Assembly (NCBI GenBank): GCA_029287275.1
Contig: JARFRL010000162.1
Span: forward strand, 1 to 5,422
Direction of reading: 5' to 3'
Length of the DNA stretch: 5,422 nt
Source: Pontiella desulfatans
Lineage (GTDB): Bacteria > Verrucomicrobiota > Kiritimatiellia > Kiritimatiellales > Pontiellaceae
A program made the translations under genes and the position numbers. Within the stretch, counting starts at the first letter, position 1; every line of letters starts with the position of its first letter. Below are positions 1 to 5,065 of the stretch, piece by piece. The notes beneath the pieces are model-generated. The model ran no database searches. It was not told the DNA's origin and worked only from the letters and a program-made list of their open reading frames with translations.

Positions 1-380
1 ATGAAACCTTGAGCGAAGAGGTGCGCGCCAACAAGCGTGATCAGCTCGAGGAGAAGCTGGTCGAGCTCCAGACGAAGGAGCAGGACATGGTCGAGTTCGA
101 AAAACTTCGCCGGCAGCAGATGGAACAGCAAAACACCCGCATGACCAAAAAGCTGTTCGATGAGATTCACGCGTCGGTCATCACCTACTCGAAGGCTCAA
201 GGATTCTCCGCGGTCATCGATCGGTCTTCGCAGAGCCGCATCGGAACCGACAACGTGCTGTTTATCAGTCCGAAGGTGGACATCACCGCGGACGTGCTCG
301 CCGTGCTGAACGAAGGCCGCGAGACAACGCGCGAAGCCGAGCCGGAATTCAAGGTTGAAGAACCGAAACTCGAGGAGTAA
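1..380 (+). CDS. skp: OmpH/Skp-family periplasmic chaperone, 5'-truncated
   Basis: The reading frame is open from base 3 (first codons Glu-Thr-Leu-Ser) to the TAA at 378-380, so the gene begins upstream of the window and the TTG at 9 is an ordinary leucine codon. About 125 C-terminal residues are visible. The first half is a charged, Gln/Glu/Lys-rich stretch without prolines, as expected for the coiled-coil tentacles of Skp. It is followed by the typical OmpH end: an 'AKGY.lVid'-like segment (here KAQGFSAVIDRS), then 'VLFISPKVDIT' and 'VLAVLNEGRE'. An acidic tail (EPEFKVEEPKLEE) closes it. In the known family this protein holds unfolded outer membrane proteins in the periplasm and passes them to the BAM complex. 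The signal peptide must lie upstream of the window. Only three bases separate it from lpxD, as in the bamA-skp-lpxD order of E. coli and Chlamydia, and this synteny supports the call. Family assignment is firm; the exact orthology to E. coli Skp is less so. Confidence 0.88.
   Translation, partial: ETLSEEVRANKRDQLEEKLVELQTKEQDMVEFEKLRRQQMEQQNTRMTKKLFDEIHASVITYSKAQGFSAVIDRSSQSRIGTDNVLFISPKVDITADVLAVLNEGRETTREAEPEFKVEEPKLEE
372..377 (+). promoter_or_regulatory. Ribosome binding site of lpxD inside the end of skp
   Basis: The sequence GAGGAG lies in the last codons of skp and ends six bases before the ATG at 384. It fixes the lpxD start at this ATG and implies that translation of the two genes is coupled, since ribosomes finishing skp pass directly over it. 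Confidence 0.7.
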
Positions 381-383
381 CGC

Positions 384-1412
384 ATGAAACTTTCTCAAAT
401 CGCGGAGCGCTTTGGCGCTGTTCTTGAAGGCGACGGGAATATCGAAATCAAGGCCGTGGCCGGTCTCAAAGAGGCCGCGGCGGGCGACATCAGCTTTCTG
501 GCCAATCCCAAATATTCGGCGCGAGTCGCCGCCACGAGCGCCTCCGCGGTGATTGTTCCCGCGGATTGGGACCGTCCCGCGAAATGCGCGATCCTCCGCG
601 TTGAAAACTCCGACCAATCCTTCGCCGAATGCGCCGAGCTTTTCTACGAGCCCGTTCCGGCTCCGAAGGCGGGGGTTCACCCCTCCGCGGTGGTGGCCGA
701 ATCCGCGGCGCTTGGCGAAGGGGTTTCAATCGGCGCGAACGTGGTCGTCGAGGAGGGCGTCGTGATCGGCGCGAACACCGTTGTCCAGGCGAACTGCGTG
801 ATCGGTTACAAATCCTCGATTGGCGAGGATTGTCTGCTCTACCCGCTCGTATCCATCCGCGAGTTTTCCGAGATTGGAAGCCGCGTCATCCTTCACAACG
901 GCACGGTGGTTGGGTCGGATGGGTTCGGTTACGCGGTGCGGGAAGATGGCTCGCGCGCCAAAATTCCACAGATCGGAAAGGTCGTCATCGAAGACGACGT
1001 CGAGATTGGCGCCAACGTCGCGATCGACCGCGCCCGTTTTGGAAAAACGAAAATCGGAAAAGGCACTAAAATCGACAACCTTGTTCAGATCGCCCACAAC
1101 GTGGTTGTCGGCGAGCACTCGGTGATATGCGGACAGGTCGGTGTTTCCGGCAGCACGACGATCGGCTCGAAAGTCATCATGGCGGGACAAGCCGGGCTCG
1201 CGGGCCATTTGGAGGTGGGCGACGGCGCGATCGTCGGCGCGCAAGCCGGGGTGATGAAGGATGTCGCGGCGAAGGATTTCGTGATCGGCGCGCCCGCCAT
1301 GAATCACCTACAGACGAAAAAAATGATCGCCAATTTGATCACGCTACCGAAACTCAAAGACAAGATGAAGCAGTTGGAGACCCGCCTGGCGGAGCTCGAA
1401 CAAGGCCGATGA
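384..1412 (+). CDS. lpxD: UDP-3-O-acylglucosamine N-acyltransferase LpxD
   Basis: This 342-residue protein matches the usual LpxD length (about 340). LpxD transfers a 3-hydroxyacyl chain from acyl carrier protein to the 2-amino group of UDP-3-O-acyl-glucosamine, the third step of lipid A synthesis, in the cytoplasm as a homotrimer. The N-terminal uridine-binding domain (residues 1 to about 95) shows the family segment GDISFLANPKY at 34-44. Residues about 97-305 are hexapeptide repeats (for example IGANVVVEEGVVIGAN), which build the left-handed beta-helix. Family landmarks are GSDGFGYA at 177-184 and KIDNLVQIAHNV at 229-240, where His238 corresponds to the catalytic histidine (His239 in E. coli). 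The C-terminus (about 308-340) is a charged helix with coiled-coil character, as in known LpxD trimers. The start is supported by a good ribosome binding site and the three-base gap to skp. fabZ, lpxA or lpxC do not follow. No key residue is missing. Confidence 0.97.
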   Translation: MKLSQIAERFGAVLEGDGNIEIKAVAGLKEAAAGDISFLANPKYSARVAATSASAVIVPADWDRPAKCAILRVENSDQSFAECAELFYEPVPAPKAGVHPSAVVAESAALGEGVSIGANVVVEEGVVIGANTVVQANCVIGYKSSIGEDCLLYPLVSIREFSEIGSRVILHNGTVVGSDGFGYAVREDGSRAKIPQIGKVVIEDDVEIGANVAIDRARFGKTKIGKGTKIDNLVQIAHNVVVGEHSVICGQVGVSGSTTIGSKVIMAGQAGLAGHLEVGDGAIVGAQAGVMKDVAAKDFVIGAPAMNHLQTKKMIANLITLPKLKDKMKQLETRLAELEQGR

Positions 1413-1468
1413 GGTTCGCGGCGAGGCAAAACGATGCTCCATATATGTACTGTCAGTGAGTTCCGGCA

Positions 1469-1480
1469 TACAATATTGTA
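1469..1480. promoter_or_regulatory. 12-bp perfect palindrome, possible operator or enhancer site
   Basis: TACAATATTGTA is its own reverse complement. It is centred about 110 bases upstream of the transcription start expected from the -24/-12 candidate at 1558-1574, a distance at which activators of sigma-54 promoters commonly bind. It does not match the NtrC consensus (TGCACC-N5-GGTGCA), so the protein that might bind is unknown. Its first half, TACAAT, could alternatively be a sigma-70 -10 box, but no good -35 box lies 16-18 bases upstream. Confidence 0.3.
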
Positions 1481-1500
1481 CTAAAATGGCCTTGGCGCGT

Positions 1501-1510
1501 TTTCCGGAAA
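1501..1510. repeat. 10-bp perfect palindrome TTTCCGGAAA
   Basis: This is a self-complementary decamer in the AT-rich gap between lpxD and the glutamine synthetase gene, between the 12-bp palindrome at 1469 and the promoter candidate at 1558. As RNA it could not form a hairpin with a usable loop, so a dimeric DNA-binding protein would be the more natural reader. A chance occurrence is possible. Confidence 0.25.
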
Positions 1511-1557
1511 TGTTTGTAAATCACTAGTCGGTACGGAGATAGGCTTGCGTGTTTTGC

Positions 1558-1574
1558 TTGGTACACTACATGCT
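1558..1574 (+). promoter_or_regulatory. Candidate sigma-54 (-24/-12) promoter for the GSIII gene
   Basis: TTGGTACACTACATGCT aligns with the sigma-54 consensus TTGGCACG-N4-TTGCW. The invariant GG (1560-1561) and GC (1572-1573) have the required ten bases between them, and nine of the twelve conserved positions after the first T agree. The mismatches are C to T, G to A, and T to A before TGC. Transcription would begin near 1585 and give a leader of about 120 bases. Sigma-54 control of glutamine synthetase under nitrogen limitation is well known in other bacteria, which makes the site plausible. No canonical NtrC site is visible upstream. No sigma-70 promoter of comparable quality is seen in the gap. 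Confidence 0.42.
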
Positions 1575-1589
1575 CAATGCAAACGCCTT

Positions 1590-1599
1590 ATCATATGAT
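1590..1599. repeat. 10-bp perfect palindrome ATCATATGAT
   Basis: This self-complementary decamer begins about five bases after the transcription start expected from the -24/-12 candidate. At that place a bound repressor would block transcription, so it may be an operator. TATGAT within it (1594-1599) resembles a -10 box, but no matching -35 is found. In AT-rich DNA such a palindrome can arise by chance. Confidence 0.22.
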
Positions 1600-1665
1600 T
1601 TACCATTAGAGCCGGTTTTTCCTCTACATTAAAGAGGGCTGGATTTGTTTGAAGTAGGGTGCGTT

Positions 1666-1685
1666 GCCGCCGGATTTCCGGGGGC
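1666..1685 (+). promoter_or_regulatory. GC-rich leader hairpin just upstream of the GSIII ribosome binding site
   Basis: GCCGCCGG (1666-1673) can pair with CCGGGGGC (1678-1685) across the four-base loop ATTT. This gives seven G-C pairs with one G-G mismatch. It sits in otherwise AT-rich leader sequence and ends 11 bases before the AAGGAG of the next gene. No T-run follows, so it is not a standard terminator. It could protect the mRNA 5' region, influence ribosome access, or have no function. Confidence 0.4.
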
Positions 1686-1696
1686 GATTAATTATT

Positions 1697-1702
1697 AAGG
1701 AG
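1697..1702 (+). promoter_or_regulatory. Ribosome binding site of the GSIII gene
   Basis: AAGGAG is a near-perfect Shine-Dalgarno sequence five bases before the ATG at 1708. It sits in unstructured AT-rich sequence and decides the start. It suggests efficient translation. Confidence 0.85.
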
Positions 1703-1707
1703 ATAAC

Positions 1708-3741
1708 ATGAAAAATACCATCGAAGGATTCGGCGAACTTGTATTTGGCCTTCCGGTCATGGAAGCCCGTCTGTCGGCTCCGACTTTCGCCTCGTTGAAG
1801 AAAACCATCGAAACCGGCTCCGAGCTGGACCCGAGCATCGCCGACGAAGTCGCTGAAGCGATGATGGAATGGGCCATGGAAAAGGGCGCGACCCACTACA
1901 CGCACTGGTTCCAACCGCTCACCGGCTCCACCGCCGAAAAACACGACTCTTTCATTTTCCCCGACTTCAAGGGCGGCGTGATCACCGGATTTTCCGGCAG
2001 CGAACTCATCCAAGGCGAGCCCGACGCGTCTTCGTTCCCGTCCGGCGGCCTGCGCGCCACCTTCGAAGCCCGCGGTTACACCGGTTGGGATCCAAGCAGC
2101 CCGGCCTTCATCAAATACGATTCCGTCAGCGCGGCCACGCTTTGCGTCCCGACCGTGTTCTGCGGGTACAACGGTGAAGCGCTCGACAAAAAGACGCCGT
2201 TGCTGCGTTCGATGAAAGTCTTGTCCGACCAGACGATTCGCCTCGGCAAGCTCTTCGGTATCGATTGCGGCGAAGCCATGGCGCAGGCGACCCTCGGTGG
2301 TGAGCAGGAATATTTCCTGATCGACCTCGATCTCGTCGCGGAACGCCCCGACATCCTGCGCACCGGCCGCACGCTGTTCGGTAAAGGCGCGACCAAGCAC
2401 CAGCAACTCGACGACCACTATTTCGGCGCCATCCAGCCGCGCGTCGCCGCCTTCATGGCTGAGCTCGACGCCGTGCTCTGGCAGTATGGTGTTCCCGCGA
2501 AAACCCGCCATAACGAAGTATGCCCCGCGCAGTTCGAGATCGCTCCGGTCTTCGAAACGCTGAACATCGCCGTCGATCACAACATGATCATGATGGAAGT
2601 GCTGAAGGTCACCGCCGAGAAACACGGATTCGCCTGCCTGCTGCACGAAAAGCCCTTCGCGGCCGTTAACGGATCCGGCAAGCACAACAACTGGGCCCTC
2701 CTGGGACCGGACGGAAAGAACTGGCTGAAACCGGGCGACAACCCGCACGAAAACGCCAAGTTCATGACCATCGTCGTCGCGCTCATGAAAGCGGTCGACA
2801 CGCACGCCGACCTGCTGCGCGCTTCCGTCGCGACCGCGGGCAACGACCATCGCCTCGGCGCCAACGAAGCGCCTCCCGCCGTGGTTTCCATTTTCCTCGG
2901 CGACCAGCTGACCGACATCGTCGAGCAGATCGAAGCCGGTGGCGCCAACGAGTCCAAAGACGGTGGGCACATCCATCTCGGCGTGGACGCGCTGCCGAAG
3001 CTGCCGCGTGGCAACACCGACCGCAACCGCACGTCGCCGTTCGCGTTCGTGGGCAACCGCTTCGAGTTCCGCGCCGTGGGTTCCAACCAAAGCCCGGCCG
3101 GCGCCAACGTCGTGCTCAACACGATCGTCGCCGAAGCCTTCGACTACATCTGCACGGAAGTTGAAACCGCGGTTGCCGGTGGAAAAGAATTCAACGCGGC
3201 GTTGCAGGACGTTCTCGCGGCCGTCATCAAAGAGCACAAGCGCATTTTGTTCAATGGCGATGGGTACACCGACGAATGGCTCGCTGAAGCCGTTAAGCGC
3301 GGTCTTCCGAACCTCGTCACCACGGCCGAAGCGCTGCCGATGCTTCAGACCCAGAAAGCCAAAGACCTCTTCGAGAAGTATGGCGTTCTGAGCAACGCGG
3401 AGCTCGAGTCGCGCTTCAACATCTATGAGGAAACCTACGAGACCCTCATTGGCATCGAAGCCTGCACGGCCGCCGACATCGTCAAGACCATGCTGATTCC
3501 CGCCGCGGTCATGGCCATCAACGAGTACGCCTCCGTTCCCGCGGTCGCGAGCATCACGGGCGAAATGTCCAGTCTGCTCGAAGCCGCCGTCGCGGGCGTC
3601 GCCAAGCTGGAAGCCGCTGAAGGCCCCGCTGGTCAGATCGCCGCGATGGGCGAGCTGCGCGTATCCATCGACGCGCTGGAAGCGCTCGTTCCGGCCGAGC
3701 TTTGGCCGCTGCCGAGCTACTCCGAGCTGCTCCTCGTCTAA
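1708..3741 (+). CDS. glnN: Type III glutamine synthetase (GSIII)
   Basis: The 677-residue product makes glutamine from glutamate, ammonia and ATP in the cytoplasm. Known GSIII enzymes are about 700-730 residues and form dodecamers of two stacked hexamers, so this one is slightly short but complete. The N-terminal part carries the GSIII-specific THWFQPLTG (65-73) and EKHDSFIFPDF (77-87). The catalytic domain shows GGEQEYFLID (197-206), with the metal-binding glutamates. It continues with KTRHNEVCPAQFEIAP (265-280), HEKPFAAVNGSGKHNNW (313-329, ATP and ammonium site region), GANEAPPAVVSIFLG (384-398) and RNRTSPFAFVGNRFEFR (439-455). The C-terminal quarter is helical, with the family stretch around 580-605 (IEACTAADIVKTMLIPA). 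Position 272 is Cys where alanine is usual in the NEVAP motif as I remember it; this looks tolerable. The Tyr adenylation loop of GlnA type I is not recognised, as expected. It has its own leader and a strong terminator, so it is probably monocistronic and nitrogen-regulated. Confidence 0.97.
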   Translation: MKNTIEGFGELVFGLPVMEARLSAPTFASLKKTIETGSELDPSIADEVAEAMMEWAMEKGATHYTHWFQPLTGSTAEKHDSFIFPDFKGGVITGFSGSELIQGEPDASSFPSGGLRATFEARGYTGWDPSSPAFIKYDSVSAATLCVPTVFCGYNGEALDKKTPLLRSMKVLSDQTIRLGKLFGIDCGEAMAQATLGGEQEYFLIDLDLVAERPDILRTGRTLFGKGATKHQQLDDHYFGAIQPRVAAFMAELDAVLWQYGVPAKTRHNEVCPAQFEIAPVFETLNIAVDHNMIMMEVLKVTAEKHGFACLLHEKPFAAVNGSGKHNNWALLGPDGKNWLKPGDNPHENAKFMTIVVALMKAVDTHADLLRASVATAGNDHRLGANEAPPAVVSIFLGDQLTDIVEQIEAGGANESKDGGHIHLGVDALPKLPRGNTDRNRTSPFAFVGNRFEFRAVGSNQSPAGANVVLNTIVAEAFDYICTEVETAVAGGKEFNAALQDVLAAVIKEHKRILFNGDGYTDEWLAEAVKRGLPNLVTTAEALPMLQTQKAKDLFEKYGVLSNAELESRFNIYEETYETLIGIEACTAADIVKTMLIPAAVMAINEYASVPAVASITGEMSSLLEAAVAGVAKLEAAEGPAGQIAAMGELRVSIDALEALVPAELWPLPSYSELLLV

Positions 3742-3761
3742 TCGACGCGGTCAGATCGTTG

Positions 3762-3792
3762 AAAGGTCCCCGTTCATCGGGGGCCTTTTTTT
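3762..3792 (+). terminator. Rho-independent terminator after the GSIII gene
   Basis: AAAGGTCCCCG (3762-3772) pairs with CGGGGGCCTTT (3778-3788). That makes 11 pairs including one G-U, with a five-base loop (TTCAT), and seven T residues run from 3786 to 3792. It begins 20 bases after the stop codon of the glutamine synthetase gene and ends that transcript. A second, much weaker hairpin (GGGA 3796-3799 with TCCC 3805-3808, followed by five T) lies directly behind and may act as a backup. Confidence 0.92.
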
Positions 3793-3833
3793 ATTGGGAT
3801 GTCGTCCCTTTTTCCCCTTCGACGTCGTTCAGT

Positions 3834-3862
3834 TTGCGATGACGAGGCGCGTGGTGTAGAAA
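3834..3862 (+). promoter_or_regulatory. Possible sigma-70 promoter for the propeller/iron-sulfur genes
   Basis: TTGCGA (3834-3839) and TAGAAA (3857-3862) are 17 bases apart and each match four of six consensus bases. Transcription would start near 3869, giving a short leader before the ATG at 3887. A promoter is expected in this gap because a strong terminator precedes it, but the boxes themselves are only moderate. Confidence 0.33.
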
Positions 3863-3876
3863 CGAAGCCTCTAACT

Positions 3877-3883
3877 GGAGGAG
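3877..3883 (+). promoter_or_regulatory. Ribosome binding site of the propeller gene
   Basis: GGAGGAG ends three bases before the ATG at 3887, which is strong though rather close. It supports this start over the out-of-frame ATG at 3799. CCTC at 3868-3871 could pair with its GAGG, but the stem would have only four pairs. Confidence 0.75.
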
Positions 3884-3886
3884 TTC

Positions 3887-5065
3887 ATGTTGAAGTATAC
3901 GCGGGTTTTATTAATGACGGCCTTCGCGGCCGCGGCCATGGCGGACGACTGGCACGCGTGGCGAGGTCCCAACGCGAACGGTATCTCGAACGAGTCCGGA
4001 TGGAATCCCGCGGCGGCTTCCGCGCTGTGGACGAAGGAGTTGGGCGTTGGCTATTCGTCGGTTAGCGTCAAGGACGGCAGGCTCTACACCATGGGACACG
4101 AAGACGGGAAAGACATCGTCTACTGTTTGGACGCGAAAACCGGAAAAGACCTCTGGAGTCACGCCTACGACTGCGAACGGGGACAATACAAAGGACCGCG
4201 CGCGACGCCCGTCGTTGAGGGCGCCAGCCTTTACACGTTTAGTCGTTCGGCGTTGCTGATCCGCTTCGACGCCGAGAGCGGAAAGAAAATCTGGGAGCTC
4301 GACGTGCTGGATGAGACCGGTAACGAAAATTCCCGGTGGGGCGTCGCGTCGTCGCCCGTGATCCACGGCGATCTGATCTTGTTGAACGTCGGCGACGCCG
4401 GCGTCGCGGTGGATAAAAACAAAGGAGCGATCAAGTGGAAGAGCTCCGGTCCGCAGAGTTACGCCTCGCCGGTGCTTTTCCAACGAAAGGGAAAAACGCT
4501 CGCCGCGATCTTCAGCGCGCCGGGGCTCAACATCGTCGACGCGACGAACGGCAAGGAAATCGACGATTGGAAATGGGAAACCAAATACGACATCAACGGG
4601 GCCGACCCCATGATCCTCGGCGACAAGATCTTCATCTCGTCCGGCTACGGCAATGGATGCGCGATGTTGGACTTCTCGTCCGGAAAATTGAAAAAACTCT
4701 GGGATAGCGGCGCGATGAACAACCAGTTCAGCTCGAGCGTGCATTGGGATGGATATATCTACGGCGTGGACGGCCAGACGAAGAAGAAAGGTTTTCTGCG
4801 CTGTATCTCGGCGGAGGATGGTTCCGAGAAATGGAGCATGCCCATCGGTTTCGGCTCGCTGATCGCGGCGGACGAAAAGTTGATCGCGCTGGGCGAGAGA
4901 GGCACGCTCTACTTCGCGGAAATCACGCCGAAAAAATACACCGAAATCGCCACCTTCGAAACCGGTCTGTCGCAACTCTGCTGGACGCCGCCCGTGCTCG
5001 CGAACGGCGTGATCTATTGCCGGAACGATAAAGGAACGCTGGTCGCGGTCGATGTCTCGAACTAA
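3887..5065 (+). CDS. Secreted PQQ-like beta-propeller repeat protein
   Basis: This is a 392-residue protein with a Sec signal peptide: Lys3/Arg6, a hydrophobic core at 7-18, and probable cleavage after Ala19 (AMA|DDW). It therefore acts in the periplasm or outside the cell. Directly after it comes WHAWRGPNANGIS, the N-terminal motif of a large family of PQQ-type propeller proteins common in Planctomycetes and related phyla. About eight blade repeats follow, each with a hydrophobic strand, 'vyalDa.tGk..W' and a closing Trp. They lie near residues 57-94, 107-140, 157-186, 195-229, 240-273, 285-317, 325-356 and 369-390. The last blade lacks its Trp strand, which LWTKEL (47-52) probably supplies, closing the ring. 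Such proteins may be PQQ-dependent dehydrogenases, BamB-like assembly factors or binding scaffolds. No catalytic set is recognised and there is no lipobox, so a BamB-type lipoprotein is unlikely. The function remains unknown. It overlaps the next gene by 14 bases. Confidence 0.9.
   Translation: MLKYTRVLLMTAFAAAAMADDWHAWRGPNANGISNESGWNPAAASALWTKELGVGYSSVSVKDGRLYTMGHEDGKDIVYCLDAKTGKDLWSHAYDCERGQYKGPRATPVVEGASLYTFSRSALLIRFDAESGKKIWELDVLDETGNENSRWGVASSPVIHGDLILLNVGDAGVAVDKNKGAIKWKSSGPQSYASPVLFQRKGKTLAAIFSAPGLNIVDATNGKEIDDWKWETKYDINGADPMILGDKIFISSGYGNGCAMLDFSSGKLKKLWDSGAMNNQFSSSVHWDGYIYGVDGQTKKKGFLRCISAEDGSEKWSMPIGFGSLIAADEKLIALGERGTLYFAEITPKKYTEIATFETGLSQLCWTPPVLANGVIYCRNDKGTLVAVDVSN

Larger units (their letters stand above)
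1413..1707 (+). other. AT-rich intergenic region and leader of the glutamine synthetase gene
   Basis: These 295 bases carry no convincing gene on either strand. The base composition changes sharply: I count roughly 41% GC over 1441-1620, against clearly higher GC in the flanking genes. No clear intrinsic terminator for lpxD is visible. A weak five-pair hairpin (CCTCT at 1621-1625 with AGAGG at 1633-1637) has no T-run behind it. What the region does hold is listed separately: perfect palindromes at 1469-1480, 1501-1510 and 1590-1599, a -24/-12 promoter candidate at 1558-1574, and a hairpin at 1666-1685. The tetramer GTAC occurs four times (1447, 1478, 1531, 1561). The region probably controls the downstream glutamine synthetase gene. 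Confidence 0.75.

Noticed and set aside
726..1307. 193-codon open frame on the minus strand within lpxD
   Set aside because: It is antisense to the hexapeptide repeats of LpxD. The apparent periodicity in the translation (repeated Asp/Val/Leu/His) simply mirrors the repeat of the real protein.
1621..1637. Hairpin CCTCT/AGAGG as a terminator of lpxD
   Set aside because: It has only five pairs with a seven-base loop and no T-run after it. The T-run (1616-1620) is on the wrong side for a + strand transcript, and the stem is too weak for a minus strand one.
1413..1707. CRISPR array, insertion sequence or tRNA in the intergenic gap
   Set aside because: No repeated units of sufficient length, no terminal inverted repeats with target duplication, no transposase fragment and no cloverleaf-forming sequence were seen.
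1624..3237. 537-codon open frame on the minus strand
   Set aside because: It lies almost wholly opposite the unmistakable GSIII gene. Its product has no recognisable domain and is rich in Arg, Gly, Val and Asp, as expected from the antisense of GC-rich codons. It is a shadow frame.
3799..4065. 88-codon + strand frame starting in the gap after the GSIII terminator
   Set aside because: It overlaps the propeller gene in another frame, has no ribosome binding site and no recognisable domain. The strong GGAGGAG points to the ATG at 3887.
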